Shown: one piece after another, positions 29,655 to 40,778 of the stretch
How the letters are laid out: the number at the start of each line of letters is the position of its first letter
Position numbering within the stretch: position 1 is the first letter of the stretch
Position numbers and translations under genes: made by a program
DNA from: Rhodococcus phenolicus
Lineage (GTDB): Bacteria; Actinomycetota; Actinomycetes; Mycobacteriales; Mycobacteriaceae
Direction: 5' to 3'
NCBI RefSeq assembly: GCF_001646785.1
Contig: NZ_LRRH01000011.1
Span: 53,005-117,004, forward strand
DNA: 64,000 nt
The notes under the pieces: generated by a model
The model's database searches: none
What the model was told of the DNA's origin: nothing
What the model saw: only the letters and a program-made list of their open reading frames with translations

Positions 29655-30272
29655 ATGGAGAACGCTGAGGTGGAGGGCGGGGTCGACCGGACCCCGGATC
29701 GACTTCTCGACACGGTCGTCGAACTTCTCGACGCCGGGGGCTACGACGCGGTCCAACTGCGTGAAGTCGCGCGACGAGCCCGCACATCGCTCTCGACCAT
29801 CTACAAGCGGTACCCCACCCGGGACGAGCTGATCCTCGCCGCGATCGAACGCTGGATGGCGGCGAACCACTCCGGCCTCGTCAAGCAGAGCCGCGATCCG
29901 AACGAGCCGCTGCATCCGGCGATGATGCGGGTGATACGCGCGATCTTCGAGCCCTGGGTACAGCACCCGACGATGCTCCTGGCCTACTTCCGGGTGCGGA
30001 CCGCGCCCGGCGGCGAGAGTCTCGCCGTGCGGGGCTTCGACGTCGTCGTGCCGGTCGGCATGGCAGTCCTGTCCGACGTCGACCCCGGCTTCGTCGCCGA
30101 GCTGGAGTCGATCCTGTCCAGCGTCGTCTACGGATTGGTCGGACGATGCCGGGAGGGGCACATCGAGATCACCGACATCCTGCCCACGCTCGACCGCACC
30201 GTCTTCTGGCTGACGACCGGCTACGAGGCCTCCCTACGGAACGGGGTCGCGGCACCGGCGTCCCCGGGATGA
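29655..30272 (+). CDS. TetR family regulator of the P450 cluster
   Basis: The protein has 205 residues. The HTH reads LLDTVVELLDAGGYDAVQLR then EVARRARTSLSTIYKRYPTR, resembling KstR-type TetR domains. The C-terminal domain is unspecialised. AAGGAAA lies about ten bases before the ATG at 29655; the longer reading crosses the operators and is rejected. Its position opposite the ferredoxin-P450-SDR genes, with two inverted repeats between, makes it their likely repressor. The ligand is probably the P450 substrate or its product. Confidence 0.85.
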   Translation: MENAEVEGGVDRTPDRLLDTVVELLDAGGYDAVQLREVARRARTSLSTIYKRYPTRDELILAAIERWMAANHSGLVKQSRDPNEPLHPAMMRVIRAIFEPWVQHPTMLLAYFRVRTAPGGESLAVRGFDVVVPVGMAVLSDVDPGFVAELESILSSVVYGLVGRCREGHIEITDILPTLDRTVFWLTTGYEASLRNGVAAPASPG

Positions 30273-30316
30273 TCGGCCGGCAGACCGTGGAGAGGGCGCA
30301 CCGAGCCGCCGGTGTT

Positions 30317-30416
30317 CCGCGGGCGTACTCCGACGCCGTGCCCGCGGGCGTACTCCGACGCCCTGCCCGCGGGCGTACTCCGACGCCCTGCCCGCGGGCG
30401 TACTCCGACGCCGTGT
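30317..30416. repeat. Four tandem 25-bp repeats, each forming a hairpin
   Basis: Units start at 30317, 30342, 30367 and 30392. The shared core is CGCGGGCGTACTCCGACGCC, with one varying base (G or C) near the end of each. GGGCGT and ACGCC(C) in each unit pair over the loop ACTCCG. The period is not a multiple of three, so the repeat is not protein-coding. It lies between the TetR stop and the CopD-CtaG gene. Possible roles are transcript termination or a variable minisatellite. Confidence 0.85.
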
Positions 30417-30439
30417 CGTAGCCGGGTTCGGACAGGTCC

Positions 30440-30445
30440 TACCCT
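30440..30445 (+). promoter_or_regulatory. Predicted -10 box (TACCCT) for the leaderless CopD-CtaG gene
   Basis: TACCCT ends seven bases before the ATG at 30453. There is no separate ribosome site, so the message is likely leaderless. Confidence 0.4.
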
Positions 30446-30452
30446 GGTAGGC

Positions 30453-32483
30453 ATGGCAGCACCCGAGCTCGCGCAGCCCGAATCCAGACCCGCGTCCCCT
30501 GCGCGGTCGGGCACGTCCGCCCTGTACATCCTGTTCGGCATCGTCGCGGCGATCGTCGCGGCGGTCGTGGTCGGCTTGTCCGCGTCCCAGGCACTCGTGC
30601 TGCTCGGCATTCCCGACCCCGGCCCGCTCACCACCTACGGGCTGCCTGCGGTGCGGGGCATCGCGGAGATCGCGGCCGTCGTGACCATCGGTTCGCTGTT
30701 CTTCGCGGCGTTCCTCGTACCCCCGCAGCGCAGCGGCGTCCTCGACGTCGACGGCTACCGCACCGTCCGCACGGCCGGGGCGGCGGCGACCGTGTGGGCG
30801 GCGTGCTCGGCGCTGCTGGTTCCGCTGACCCTGTCGGACACCTCCGGGCAGCCGTTCGGCGAGGCGATCAAACCGGCCAACCTGTGGAACGCCGTCGGCC
30901 AGGTCGAGGTCGCGTCGGCGTGGGCGTGGACTCTGCTCCTGGCCCTCGTGCTCGCGATGCTGATCCGGTTCGCGGTGCGCTGGTCGTGGGTGCCCTACCT
31001 GCTGTTGTTGTCGCTGGTCACACTCATGCCGATCGCCCTGACCGGGCACTCGTCCTCGGGCGGCTCCCACGACATGGCCACCAACAGCCTCGTACTGCAC
31101 CTGGTGGCGGCGTCGGTGTGGGCGGGTGGTCTGTTCGCGTTGTTCGTGCACGCGCGCCGCGGCGGCGACCACACCGATCTCGCGGCCCGCCGATTCTCGT
31201 TCGTCGCCGGAATCGCGTTCGTGGTGATGGCGCTGAGCGGCATCGTCAACTCCGCGGTACGGGTTCCGTTCGACGACCTCGCGACCACCACCTACGGACG
31301 GCTCGTCCTCGCGAAGGCAGTCGCCCTGATCCTGCTCGGCATCCTCGGCTGGGCGCAGCGCCGCCGCGCGCTGCCCGCCCTCGAAGCCGACCCCACCAGC
31401 CGCGGCGCACTCGTCCGGTTCGCGGCCGTGGAGGCGGTCCTCCTGGCTGCGACGGTCGGCCTGGCCGTCGGTCTGGGACGCACCCCGCCGCCCCCGCCGG
31501 CGTCTTCGCCGAGCGTCCTCGAGGTGGAACTCGGCTACAACCTCGACGCCGCGCCGACCTTCACGAACCTGTTCTTCGGGCCGTGGCGCTTCGACCTGAT
31601 CTTCGGCACCGCGGCGCTCGTGCTCGCCGCCGCGTACGCGCTCGGCATGTGGACCCTGCACAAGCGTGGCGACTCGTGGCCGGTGGGCCGGGCGATCGCG
31701 TGGTTCAGCGGATGCTTCGTGCTGCTGGTCGCGACGTCGTCGGGTGTCGGCATGTACTCGCCGGCGATGTTCAGCGTGCACATGGGCGCGCACATGGCGA
31801 TGTCGATGCTCGCTCCGGTACTGCTCGCGCTCGGTGGCGGGATGACCCTGGCGCTGCGGGCGTTCAAACCGGCCGGCCGCGACGGGGCACCCGGCCCGCG
31901 CGAGTGGATCCTCGAACTCCTGCACAGCCCGCCGTCGCGGTTCTTCACCCACCCGCTGGTGGCGTCGGTGATGTTCGTGGGCGGCTTCTACGCGCTGTAC
32001 CTGGGCGGCATCTTCGCGTCGTCGGCGGACAGCCATGCCGCGCACGTGCTGATGAACCTGCACTTCCTGCTGAGCGGCTACCTGTTCTACTGGGTGGTCA
32101 TCGGCGTCGACCCGTCCCCGCGGGAGGTGCAGCCGGTGACGAAGCTGGCGATGGTCTTCGGTTCGCTGCCGTTCCACGCGTTCTTCGGTGTCACGCTCAT
32201 GAGCATGAGCACGGTGATGGCCGAGTCGTACTACCGCGGCCTGGCGTTGCCGTGGAACGACGACCTGTTCTCCGACCAGAAGGTCGGCGGCAGCATCGCC
32301 TGGTCCGCGGGCGAGATCCCCCTGGTTCTGGTGATGCTGGCGCTGCTCGTGCAGTGGTCGCGCAGCGACAGCCGCACCGCGCGGCGCGTCGACCGGGCCG
32401 CCGAACGGGACCACGACGCCGACCTCGCCGCCCACAACGCGATGTTCGCCGAGCTCGCGCGCCGCGACCGCGAAGGCCGCTGA
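30453..32483 (+). CDS. CopD-CtaG fusion membrane protein (copper handling / cytochrome oxidase assembly)
   Basis: The protein has 676 residues and about 15 membrane helices. The first half (about residues 20-340) is CopD-like, with TGHSSSGGSHDMATNSLVLH and HLVAASVWAGGLFALFVHAR, which carry copper-ligand His. The second half (about 365-640) is of the CtaG/caa3 type, with MYSPAMFSVHMGAHMAMSML, HPLVASVMFVGGFYALYLGG and MNLHFLLSGYLFYWVVIGVD. This fused arrangement is common in actinobacteria and is thought to bring copper to the cytochrome c oxidase. The ATG at 30453 is supported by the nearby -10 box; readings starting earlier would translate the tandem repeats. Confidence 0.88.
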   Translation: MAAPELAQPESRPASPARSGTSALYILFGIVAAIVAAVVVGLSASQALVLLGIPDPGPLTTYGLPAVRGIAEIAAVVTIGSLFFAAFLVPPQRSGVLDVDGYRTVRTAGAAATVWAACSALLVPLTLSDTSGQPFGEAIKPANLWNAVGQVEVASAWAWTLLLALVLAMLIRFAVRWSWVPYLLLLSLVTLMPIALTGHSSSGGSHDMATNSLVLHLVAASVWAGGLFALFVHARRGGDHTDLAARRFSFVAGIAFVVMALSGIVNSAVRVPFDDLATTTYGRLVLAKAVALILLGILGWAQRRRALPALEADPTSRGALVRFAAVEAVLLAATVGLAVGLGRTPPPPPASSPSVLEVELGYNLDAAPTFTNLFFGPWRFDLIFGTAALVLAAAYALGMWTLHKRGDSWPVGRAIAWFSGCFVLLVATSSGVGMYSPAMFSVHMGAHMAMSMLAPVLLALGGGMTLALRAFKPAGRDGAPGPREWILELLHSPPSRFFTHPLVASVMFVGGFYALYLGGIFASSADSHAAHVLMNLHFLLSGYLFYWVVIGVDPSPREVQPVTKLAMVFGSLPFHAFFGVTLMSMSTVMAESYYRGLALPWNDDLFSDQKVGGSIAWSAGEIPLVLVMLALLVQWSRSDSRTARRVDRAAERDHDADLAAHNAMFAELARRDREGR

Positions 32484-32553
32484 GAACCACCCGCCGAACC
32501 GGTCCGCGTCTGCCACGCTGAAGACGGCGGTTCGCGGAACACGGGGGTGGGCA

Positions 32554-33696
32554 ATGGGTCGGGTTCGGGTCGGGCTCGTCGCACTGCTGGGTGCGGTGGC
32601 GCTGTGCGGTCCGACGGCACCCGCCGCCGGCGCGATGCCCCCGCCGGCGGGAGCCGGTCCGGTCCCCGGATCGGTGATCGAGGTGCAGCCCCTCGCCGAA
32701 GGTCTGTCGCTGCCGGGGGCTGCGGTCGCCGAGCGGATCGAGTACCGCACGCAGTGGCGCTCGGGTGCCCCCGCCGTCGGCACCGGAGTGCTGTTCCTCC
32801 CGCCCGGGCCGGCACCCGCCGGGGGTCGTCCGGTGGTCGCGTGGGCACACGGAACCTACGGCATCGGTGACGACTGCGCACCGTCGACGCGACCGCGCGG
32901 CCCCCGCGACACCGCCTATCTCGACCACTGGCTCGCCCAGGGATACGCGGTGGTCGCCGCGGACTATCCGGGCCTCGGCACCGAGGGCGTCCACACCTAC
33001 CTGGACGGTCCGAGCGCCGCGAACAGCGTCGTCGACATCGTCCGGGCGGCACGCGCCGTCGAACCCGGGCTGTCGGACCGGTGGATGGTGATCGGGCAGT
33101 CCCAGGGTGGGCACGCGGCGCTGCACACCGCACACCTGGCCACCGCCCGCGCCCCCGACCTGGACTTCCGGGGCATGGTCGCGACGGGTGCGCCGTCGAA
33201 CCTCGAGTTGCTGTTCCCGCTCGGTTTCCCCGGATTTCCCGACCTCGGCCTGGAGGGCCTGACCGTCTACAGCGGCTACCTGTTCGCGGGTCTGCGGGCG
33301 GCGCGTCCCGACATCGACGTGAACAGCTACCTGTCGCCGCTGGGGGTCGAGGTGATCGATGCCGCCGAAACGTTGTGTTACGACGCCTTCGACGAGCGGT
33401 ACGCCGATGTGAGCGTGGGACAACTGCTCTCCCGGCCGCTCTGGGACGAGCGGTTCCGGTCGGCGTTCGCGGACTACATCGGGGTCCCGACCCGCGGCTA
33501 CGACCGGCCGCTGTTCATCGGCCAGGGCCTGCGCGACACGATGGTGCCGGCGCCCTTGTCGGTGAAGCTGGCCGCCGACCTCACCGCAGGGGGCGCCGAC
33601 CTGCGTTATCGGACATATCCGGGGGATCACGACGACACGATGTTCGCGTCGCTGCCGGACACGACGCCGTTCGTCGCGCAGCTGTTCGCCGGGTAG
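32554..33696 (+). CDS. Secreted lipase / alpha-beta hydrolase (LIP family)
   Basis: The protein has 380 residues with a signal peptide (VGLVALLGAVALCGPTAPAA, cleaved about residue 27). MVIGQSQGGHAAL is the nucleophile elbow GxSxG, GLRDTMVP supplies the acid and GDHDDT the His. AWAHGTYGIGDDCAPS is the oxyanion region typical of secretory lipases related to Candida LIP enzymes, which are common in Rhodococcus and Mycobacterium. A GGGGGTGGG ribosome site precedes the ATG. It probably hydrolyses lipid esters outside the membrane. Confidence 0.85.
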   Translation: MGRVRVGLVALLGAVALCGPTAPAAGAMPPPAGAGPVPGSVIEVQPLAEGLSLPGAAVAERIEYRTQWRSGAPAVGTGVLFLPPGPAPAGGRPVVAWAHGTYGIGDDCAPSTRPRGPRDTAYLDHWLAQGYAVVAADYPGLGTEGVHTYLDGPSAANSVVDIVRAARAVEPGLSDRWMVIGQSQGGHAALHTAHLATARAPDLDFRGMVATGAPSNLELLFPLGFPGFPDLGLEGLTVYSGYLFAGLRAARPDIDVNSYLSPLGVEVIDAAETLCYDAFDERYADVSVGQLLSRPLWDERFRSAFADYIGVPTRGYDRPLFIGQGLRDTMVPAPLSVKLAADLTAGGADLRYRTYPGDHDDTMFASLPDTTPFVAQLFAG

Positions 33697-33779
33697 CGGC
33701 ACCGGGCCGTGCGGGCGGCGGGGACGGGAAGAAAATCCAGGATGTGGGTTCCCACGCTCGGACCGATACGCTGGAGCGC

Positions 33780-35445
<1,666 letters not shown>

Positions 35446-35453
<8 letters not shown>

Positions 35454-35862
35454 TCGAGGCAGCAAGGCGTTCTCCTGTGAACTCGAGGTGCGCTGGGCCG
35501 ATTCCGATCGGCTCGGTCACGTGAACAACACCAAGTTCGTCGAGTACATGCAGGAGGCGCGGGTCAAGTTCATGCGCTCCGGCGGCTTCGAGCCGGCCCC
35601 GGTGGTGGTTCGCAGGACCGACGTGGAGTTCCTGCGGCCGGTCAAGGACGAGTCGGGTCCGATCACCGTCACGTTGACGGTGATCCGGCTCGGCACCACG
35701 TCGTACACGCTCCGGCACACCATCACCGACGTGGACGGCAACGTGTGCGGTGTCGGCGACGCGGTGCTGGTCGGGTTCGACCCGGTGACCGACACCGCGC
35801 GTCCTCTCTCCGACGACGAACGCCGGATGCTCGGTGAGTATCTGGCGGTACCGGTCGGCTGA
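35446..35862 (+). CDS. Acyl-CoA thioesterase (YbgC-type hotdog)
   Basis: The protein has 138 residues. VRWADSDRLGHVNNTKFVEY carries the (W/Y)-x-D-xD-x2-G-HVNN motif of 4HBT thioesterases, with the catalytic Asp. The GTG at 35446 overlaps the ettA stop by eight bases and follows GGAAG, so translation is coupled. A second, related thioesterase lies at 40779 after the NAD-GDH gene. Substrate unknown. Confidence 0.85.
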
Positions 35863-35987
35863 GTCCGTTTCGCTTCCGGCCGGAGATCGGTTCGGCTGCT
35901 GTCGCGCCACGCCGCGGATAGGCTCGACCTCGGGCCCGTCCGCGGCGTTCGCATTCGTGCGGGTGGATCCGCGTGAGGAGGGTGGTC

Positions 35988-38900
35988 ATGGCCGAGTCGC
36001 CTGCATCGCAGGGTGTTTCGTCGGATCTCGAAGTGCTGGAACGGGCCTATCGACGCGGTGACGGCGGCATCGCCGATCAGGACCGCGCGGCGGCGGCGCA
36101 TCTCGCGCTGGGGCGGCAACGTCCCGCCGGCACCGCCGTCACACACGTCCACCGGGCCGGACGGCGAGACGGCGTCGGACCGGCCGTGCAGATCGTCACC
36201 GACGACATGCCGTTGCTGGTGGAGTCGGTGACGGCACTGCTGGACCGGCTCGGGGTCACCGTCGGCGACCTGGTCCACCCGATCTTCGGGGCGCGGCGCG
36301 GACCGTCGGGTGAGCTGGTCGCACTGACCGCGGACCCGGCGAGCGACGACGCGACCGCCGAATCGTGGATGCATGTGCAGTTGCATCCCACGACCACCGA
36401 CTCGGCGCTCGACGCCGTGGACACGGAGCTGCCCGTGGTGCTCGCCGATGTCCGCCGGGTGGGGCTGGACACCGAGGCGATGCAGGCCAGGGGGCGCGCG
36501 CTCGGAGCGGACCTCGACGCCCTCGCCACCGACCCGCCGGGAGCCCGCACCGCCGAGGAGCTGACCGAGACGGCGGCGCTGCTGCGCTGGCTGGCGCAGG
36601 GCAACTACACCCTCCTCGGATATCGGCAGTACGACCTGGGTGCGCCGGACGAGCACGGTGCCCGCCGTGCCCACCCGGTGCCGGGCAGCGGCCTCGGGGT
36701 GCTCCGCGACGAGACCACGCACGATCCGATCGATCTGCCGGCCGTCGCGGAACCGGCGGACCGTCCGGTGCTGGTGCTCACCCAGGGCTCGCTCCCCGCG
36801 ACCGTGCATCGGTCGGTGTACCCGTACTTCGTGGACGTGGCGATCCTCGACGACGGGGGCCACATCGTCGGTGAGCACCGGTTCCTCGGGGTGCTCACGG
36901 TCACCGCGCTGCACGAGAACGTTCTCGACATCCCCATGCTGTCGCGCCGGGTCCGCGGCGCCATCGCGCGGGCCGGGGTGCCCATGTCCTCGTTCACCGG
37001 GCAGGCGATGCTCGAGATCATCCAGTCGATGCCGCGGATCGAGCTGTTCTCGATGAACTCCGACACCCTGTACGACACGGTGTCCTCGGTCGTGGGCATG
37101 CGTCGCCAGGTGCGGCTGTTCGTGCGCGTCGACCCGTTCGGCCGCTACGTCTCGTGCCTGGTGTACCTGCCGCGCGACCGCTACACCACCCGCGTCCGCA
37201 CCGCCATGCAGCAGATACTCATGCACGAATACGGCGGGGGCACAATCGATTACACCGCCCGCGTCACCGAGGGTGACCTCGCGTTGCTGCACGTGACCAT
37301 CCGGTCGGCGGACGGTGCACCCCCGGTCCGGGTCGACACCTCCGAGGCCGAACGGCTGCGCATCCAGGGTTTGCTCGCCGAGGCCAGCCGCAGCTGGGAC
37401 GACCGGCTCGCCGAGATCGCCGCGGGCGACCCGACCGTCGACCCGGCGCTGGTGCAGCGCTACGCGGACGTGCTGCCCGACGGGTACAAGGAGGACTTCG
37501 GCCCGGCGCACGCGCTCGCCGACGTGGCGCGCCTCGAGTCGCTGCGTGCCGACTCGATCGACATGCTGCTGTACCGTCCCGACCGCGCCGCCCCGCGCCG
37601 GTGGCGTTTCGCGCTCTACATCGGCAGTGAGGGCATCACCCTGAGCCGGGTGCTGCCGGCGCTGCAGAGCCTCGGCGTCGACGTCGTCGACGAACGGCCT
37701 TACCAGATCATCCGTGCCGACCGGATGAGCTGCTGGATCTACGATTTCGGACTCGACCTGCCGGTCGACGTGGATCCGGAATCGTCGGTGCCGCAGCGCT
37801 TCACCGATGCGTTCGCGGCGGTGTGGCACGGGTCGGTCGACAGCGACCGGTTCAACGAGCTGGTGCTGCGCGCCGGGTTGACGTGGCGCCGGGCCGCGAT
37901 GCTGCGCGCCTACGCCAAATACCTGAAGCAGGCGGGCTTCCCCTACAGCGAATATCGCATCGCCGGAGTGCTGCTCGCCGCGCCGGAGACCACCGGCCTG
38001 TTCGTCGAACTGTTCGAGACGATGTTCGACCCCGAACTGAGCCCGGCGGTCGCGGCCGCGCGGGAACGGGATCTCGTCGCCGCGCTCACCCGGGCGATCG
38101 ACGCCGTCGCGGGGCTCGACGCCGACCGTGTCCTGCGCGGACTGTTCGCCCTGATCCGGGCCACGCTGCGCACCAACTACTTCGTTCCGGTCGACGACCG
38201 GGACGCCGCAGGACGTGTCCTGACCTTCAAGCTCGACCCCACCGATATCGACGAATTACCCAGGCCGCGACCGAAATTCGAGATGTTCGTCTACGCGCCC
38301 GAAGTCGAGGGCGTACACCTGCGGTTCGGCCCGGTGGCGCGCGGCGGGCTGCGCTGGTCCGACCGCCGGGAGGACTACCGCACCGAGATCCTCGGCCTCG
38401 CCAAAGCGCAGGCCGTCAAGAACGCGGTCATCGTGCCGGTCGGTGCGAAGGGCGGGTTCGTCGTGAAGAAGCCCGTCGCACCGACCGGAGACGCCGCCGT
38501 CGACCGCGTCGCCGTCCGCGAGCAGGGGGAGCGCTGCTATCGCCGGTTCGTCGCCGGCATGCTCGAGGTCACCGACAACCTGGACCGGGCCACCAGGGCG
38601 GCCGTCCCGCCCGCGCGGGTGGTGCGCCGGGACGGTGACGACACCTACCTCGTCGTCGCCGCGGACAAGGGCACCGCGTCGTTCTCCGACCTCGCCAACG
38701 CGGTTGCGCGCGAACACGGTTTCTGGCTCGACGACGCATTCGCCTCGGGCGGCTCGGCCGGGTACGACCACAAGGAGATGGGCATCACCGCGCGCGGGGC
38801 GTGGGAGAGCGTCAAACGGCACTTCGCCGAATTCGGCGTCGACACGCAGACCCGGGACTTCACGGTCGTCGGCATCGGTGACATGAGCGGCGACGTGTTC

Positions 38901-40775
38901 GGCAACGGGATGCTGCTCAGCGAACACATCCGGCTCGTCGCCGCGTTCGATCACCGGCACGTCTTCCTCGACCCGGACCCCGATGCCGCCCGCTCCTACC
39001 TCGAACGCCGGCGGCTGTTCGACCTGCCGCGATCCTCCTGGGCCGACTACGAGCCCGCGCTGATCGGTGCCGGGGGCGGTGTGTGGGAGCGCACCCGCAA
39101 GTCGATTCCGTTGGCTCCCCAGGCGCGGGCGGTGCTGGGGCTGCCCGACGAGGTCACCGAACTGCCTCCACCCGAACTGATCCGTGCGATCCTGCGTGCC
39201 CCCGTCGACCTGCTGTGGAACGGCGGTATCGGCACCTACGTCAAGGCAAGCACGGAAACGCATCCCGATGTCGGCGACAAGAGCAACGACGCGGTCCGCA
39301 TCGACGGCGACGAGATCCGCGCGCGGGTGGTGGGGGAAGGCGGCAACCTCGGCGTGACGCCCCGCGGCCGCATCGAATACGCGCGCGCCGGCGGCAAGAT
39401 CAACACCGACGCGATCGACAACTCCGCCGGAGTGGACTGCTCCGACCACGAGGTCAACATCAAGATCCTGCTCGACTCGATGGTCGCCGCCGGGAAACTG
39501 CCCGAGTCCGAACGCAATCCGCTTCTCGAATCGATGACCGACGACGTCGCGCGGCTCGTGCTCGCCGACAACATCGCCCAGAACGGGGTGCTCGGTGTCT
39601 CCCGCGCCTCGGCGCCCGCGCTGCTCGGTGTGCACCAGCGCCAGCTCAACGCCCTCGTCGCCGAACGTGGTCTCGACCGGGCACTCGAGGCGCTGCCGGA
39701 CAACGAGGAGATCGACCTGCGGCTCGAGGCCGGGGAAGGGCTGTCCTCACCGGAACTGTGCACCCTGCTCGCCCATGTCAAACTCGCCCTCGTCGACGAC
39801 CTGCTCGACACCGACCTGCCCGACAGCGACACGTTCGCCGGGCGACTGCCCGGCTACTTCCCCGAACCGTTGCGGCAGCGGTTCGCGACCGGCATCAAGG
39901 CACATCCGCTGCGCCGGCAGATCGTCGCGACGATCCTCGCGAACGAGACCGTCGACAACGGCGGCATCAGCTACGTGTACCGGCTGAGCGAGGACGCCGG
40001 CGCGTCGAGCACGGACGCGATCCGCGCGTACGCGGCGGTCACCGAGATCTTCGGGTTGCCGCAGGTGTGGGCGCGCATCCGTGGCGCCGACATCCCCACC
40101 GACCTCGCCGACGATCTGCTGCTCGAAACCAACCGGGTCCTGGACCGGGCGTCGCGGTGGCTGCTGTCGAACCGCCCGCAGCCGCTGGCCGTCGGCGCCG
40201 AGATCAGCCGCTACCGGTCGACGTTCGCACAGCTGGCCCCGCGGGTGGGGGACTGGATGCGCGGCCACCACCGCGAGGACCTGGGCGATCGGATGGAACC
40301 GCTGCTCTCCCGCGGCGCCCCGCGGGCCCTCACCGAAGAGGTGTTCCGGCTGCTCGACCAGTTCCCGCTCCTCGATGTCATCGACATCGCCGACATCGTC
40401 GAATGCGACGAGGACGTCGTCGCCGAGCTGTACTACGCGATGGACGCCCATCTCGGTGTCGACCGGCTCCTGTCGGCGGTGTCCGAACTCGATCGGGGCG
40501 ACCGCTGGCATTCGCTCGCGCGGCTCGCGCTGCGCGACGAACTCTACGGATCGTTGCGGGCGCTGACCCTCGACGTGCTCGCCGGCGCCGAACCGGAGGA
40601 GACCAGCGTGGAGATGATCGAGGACTGGGAACTGTCGAACGGGTCCCGGCTCGTGCGCGCGAGGGCGGCGCTCGAGGAGATCTTCGCGTCTGGAAGCCTG
40701 GACCTGGCCACCCTGCTGGTGGCGGCACGGCAGATCAGGACCATGGTGCGCGCGGGTGCACCCGATCGGAGGTAG
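35988..40775 (+). CDS. gdh: NAD-specific glutamate dehydrogenase, 180-kDa class
   Basis: The protein has 1595 residues, the size of the large tetrameric class. The N-terminal 700 residues contain ACT-like regulatory segments (VQIVTDDMPLLVESVTALLD). The catalytic region includes FGPVARGGLRWSDRREDYRT, then AQAVKNAVIVPVGAKGGFVV with the active-site Lys, and TVVGIGDMSGDVFGNGMLLS, the NAD site. NGGIGTYVKASTETHPDVGD and GRIEYARAGGKINTDAIDNS are further family motifs. It catabolises glutamate to 2-oxoglutarate and ammonium. In M. tuberculosis the orthologue (Rv2476c) is regulated by the FHA protein GarA. GAGGAGG precedes the ATG at 35988. Confidence 0.94.
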   Translation: MAESPASQGVSSDLEVLERAYRRGDGGIADQDRAAAAHLALGRQRPAGTAVTHVHRAGRRDGVGPAVQIVTDDMPLLVESVTALLDRLGVTVGDLVHPIFGARRGPSGELVALTADPASDDATAESWMHVQLHPTTTDSALDAVDTELPVVLADVRRVGLDTEAMQARGRALGADLDALATDPPGARTAEELTETAALLRWLAQGNYTLLGYRQYDLGAPDEHGARRAHPVPGSGLGVLRDETTHDPIDLPAVAEPADRPVLVLTQGSLPATVHRSVYPYFVDVAILDDGGHIVGEHRFLGVLTVTALHENVLDIPMLSRRVRGAIARAGVPMSSFTGQAMLEIIQSMPRIELFSMNSDTLYDTVSSVVGMRRQVRLFVRVDPFGRYVSCLVYLPRDRYTTRVRTAMQQILMHEYGGGTIDYTARVTEGDLALLHVTIRSADGAPPVRVDTSEAERLRIQGLLAEASRSWDDRLAEIAAGDPTVDPALVQRYADVLPDGYKEDFGPAHALADVARLESLRADSIDMLLYRPDRAAPRRWRFALYIGSEGITLSRVLPALQSLGVDVVDERPYQIIRADRMSCWIYDFGLDLPVDVDPESSVPQRFTDAFAAVWHGSVDSDRFNELVLRAGLTWRRAAMLRAYAKYLKQAGFPYSEYRIAGVLLAAPETTGLFVELFETMFDPELSPAVAAARERDLVAALTRAIDAVAGLDADRVLRGLFALIRATLRTNYFVPVDDRDAAGRVLTFKLDPTDIDELPRPRPKFEMFVYAPEVEGVHLRFGPVARGGLRWSDRREDYRTEILGLAKAQAVKNAVIVPVGAKGGFVVKKPVAPTGDAAVDRVAVREQGERCYRRFVAGMLEVTDNLDRATRAAVPPARVVRRDGDDTYLVVAADKGTASFSDLANAVAREHGFWLDDAFASGGSAGYDHKEMGITARGAWESVKRHFAEFGVDTQTRDFTVVGIGDMSGDVFGNGMLLSEHIRLVAAFDHRHVFLDPDPDAARSYLERRRLFDLPRSSWADYEPALIGAGGGVWERTRKSIPLAPQARAVLGLPDEVTELPPPELIRAILRAPVDLLWNGGIGTYVKASTETHPDVGDKSNDAVRIDGDEIRARVVGEGGNLGVTPRGRIEYARAGGKINTDAIDNSAGVDCSDHEVNIKILLDSMVAAGKLPESERNPLLESMTDDVARLVLADNIAQNGVLGVSRASAPALLGVHQRQLNALVAERGLDRALEALPDNEEIDLRLEAGEGLSSPELCTLLAHVKLALVDDLLDTDLPDSDTFAGRLPGYFPEPLRQRFATGIKAHPLRRQIVATILANETVDNGGISYVYRLSEDAGASSTDAIRAYAAVTEIFGLPQVWARIRGADIPTDLADDLLLETNRVLDRASRWLLSNRPQPLAVGAEISRYRSTFAQLAPRVGDWMRGHHREDLGDRMEPLLSRGAPRALTEEVFRLLDQFPLLDVIDIADIVECDEDVVAELYYAMDAHLGVDRLLSAVSELDRGDRWHSLARLALRDELYGSLRALTLDVLAGAEPEETSVEMIEDWELSNGSRLVRARAALEEIFASGSLDLATLLVAARQIRTMVRAGAPDRR

Positions 40776-40778
40776 CAC

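Noticed and set aside
30317..30416. CRISPR array
   Set aside because: The units are directly adjacent with no spacers, and no cas gene is present.
30234..32783. 849-codon minus-strand frame opposite the CopD-CtaG gene
   Set aside because: Arg/His/Gln-rich composition with no domain; the plus-strand frame encodes a clear membrane protein.
35517..37829. 770-codon minus-strand frame opposite the NAD-GDH gene
   Set aside because: No family match and antisense to a well-supported enzyme; typical shadow of a high-GC gene.
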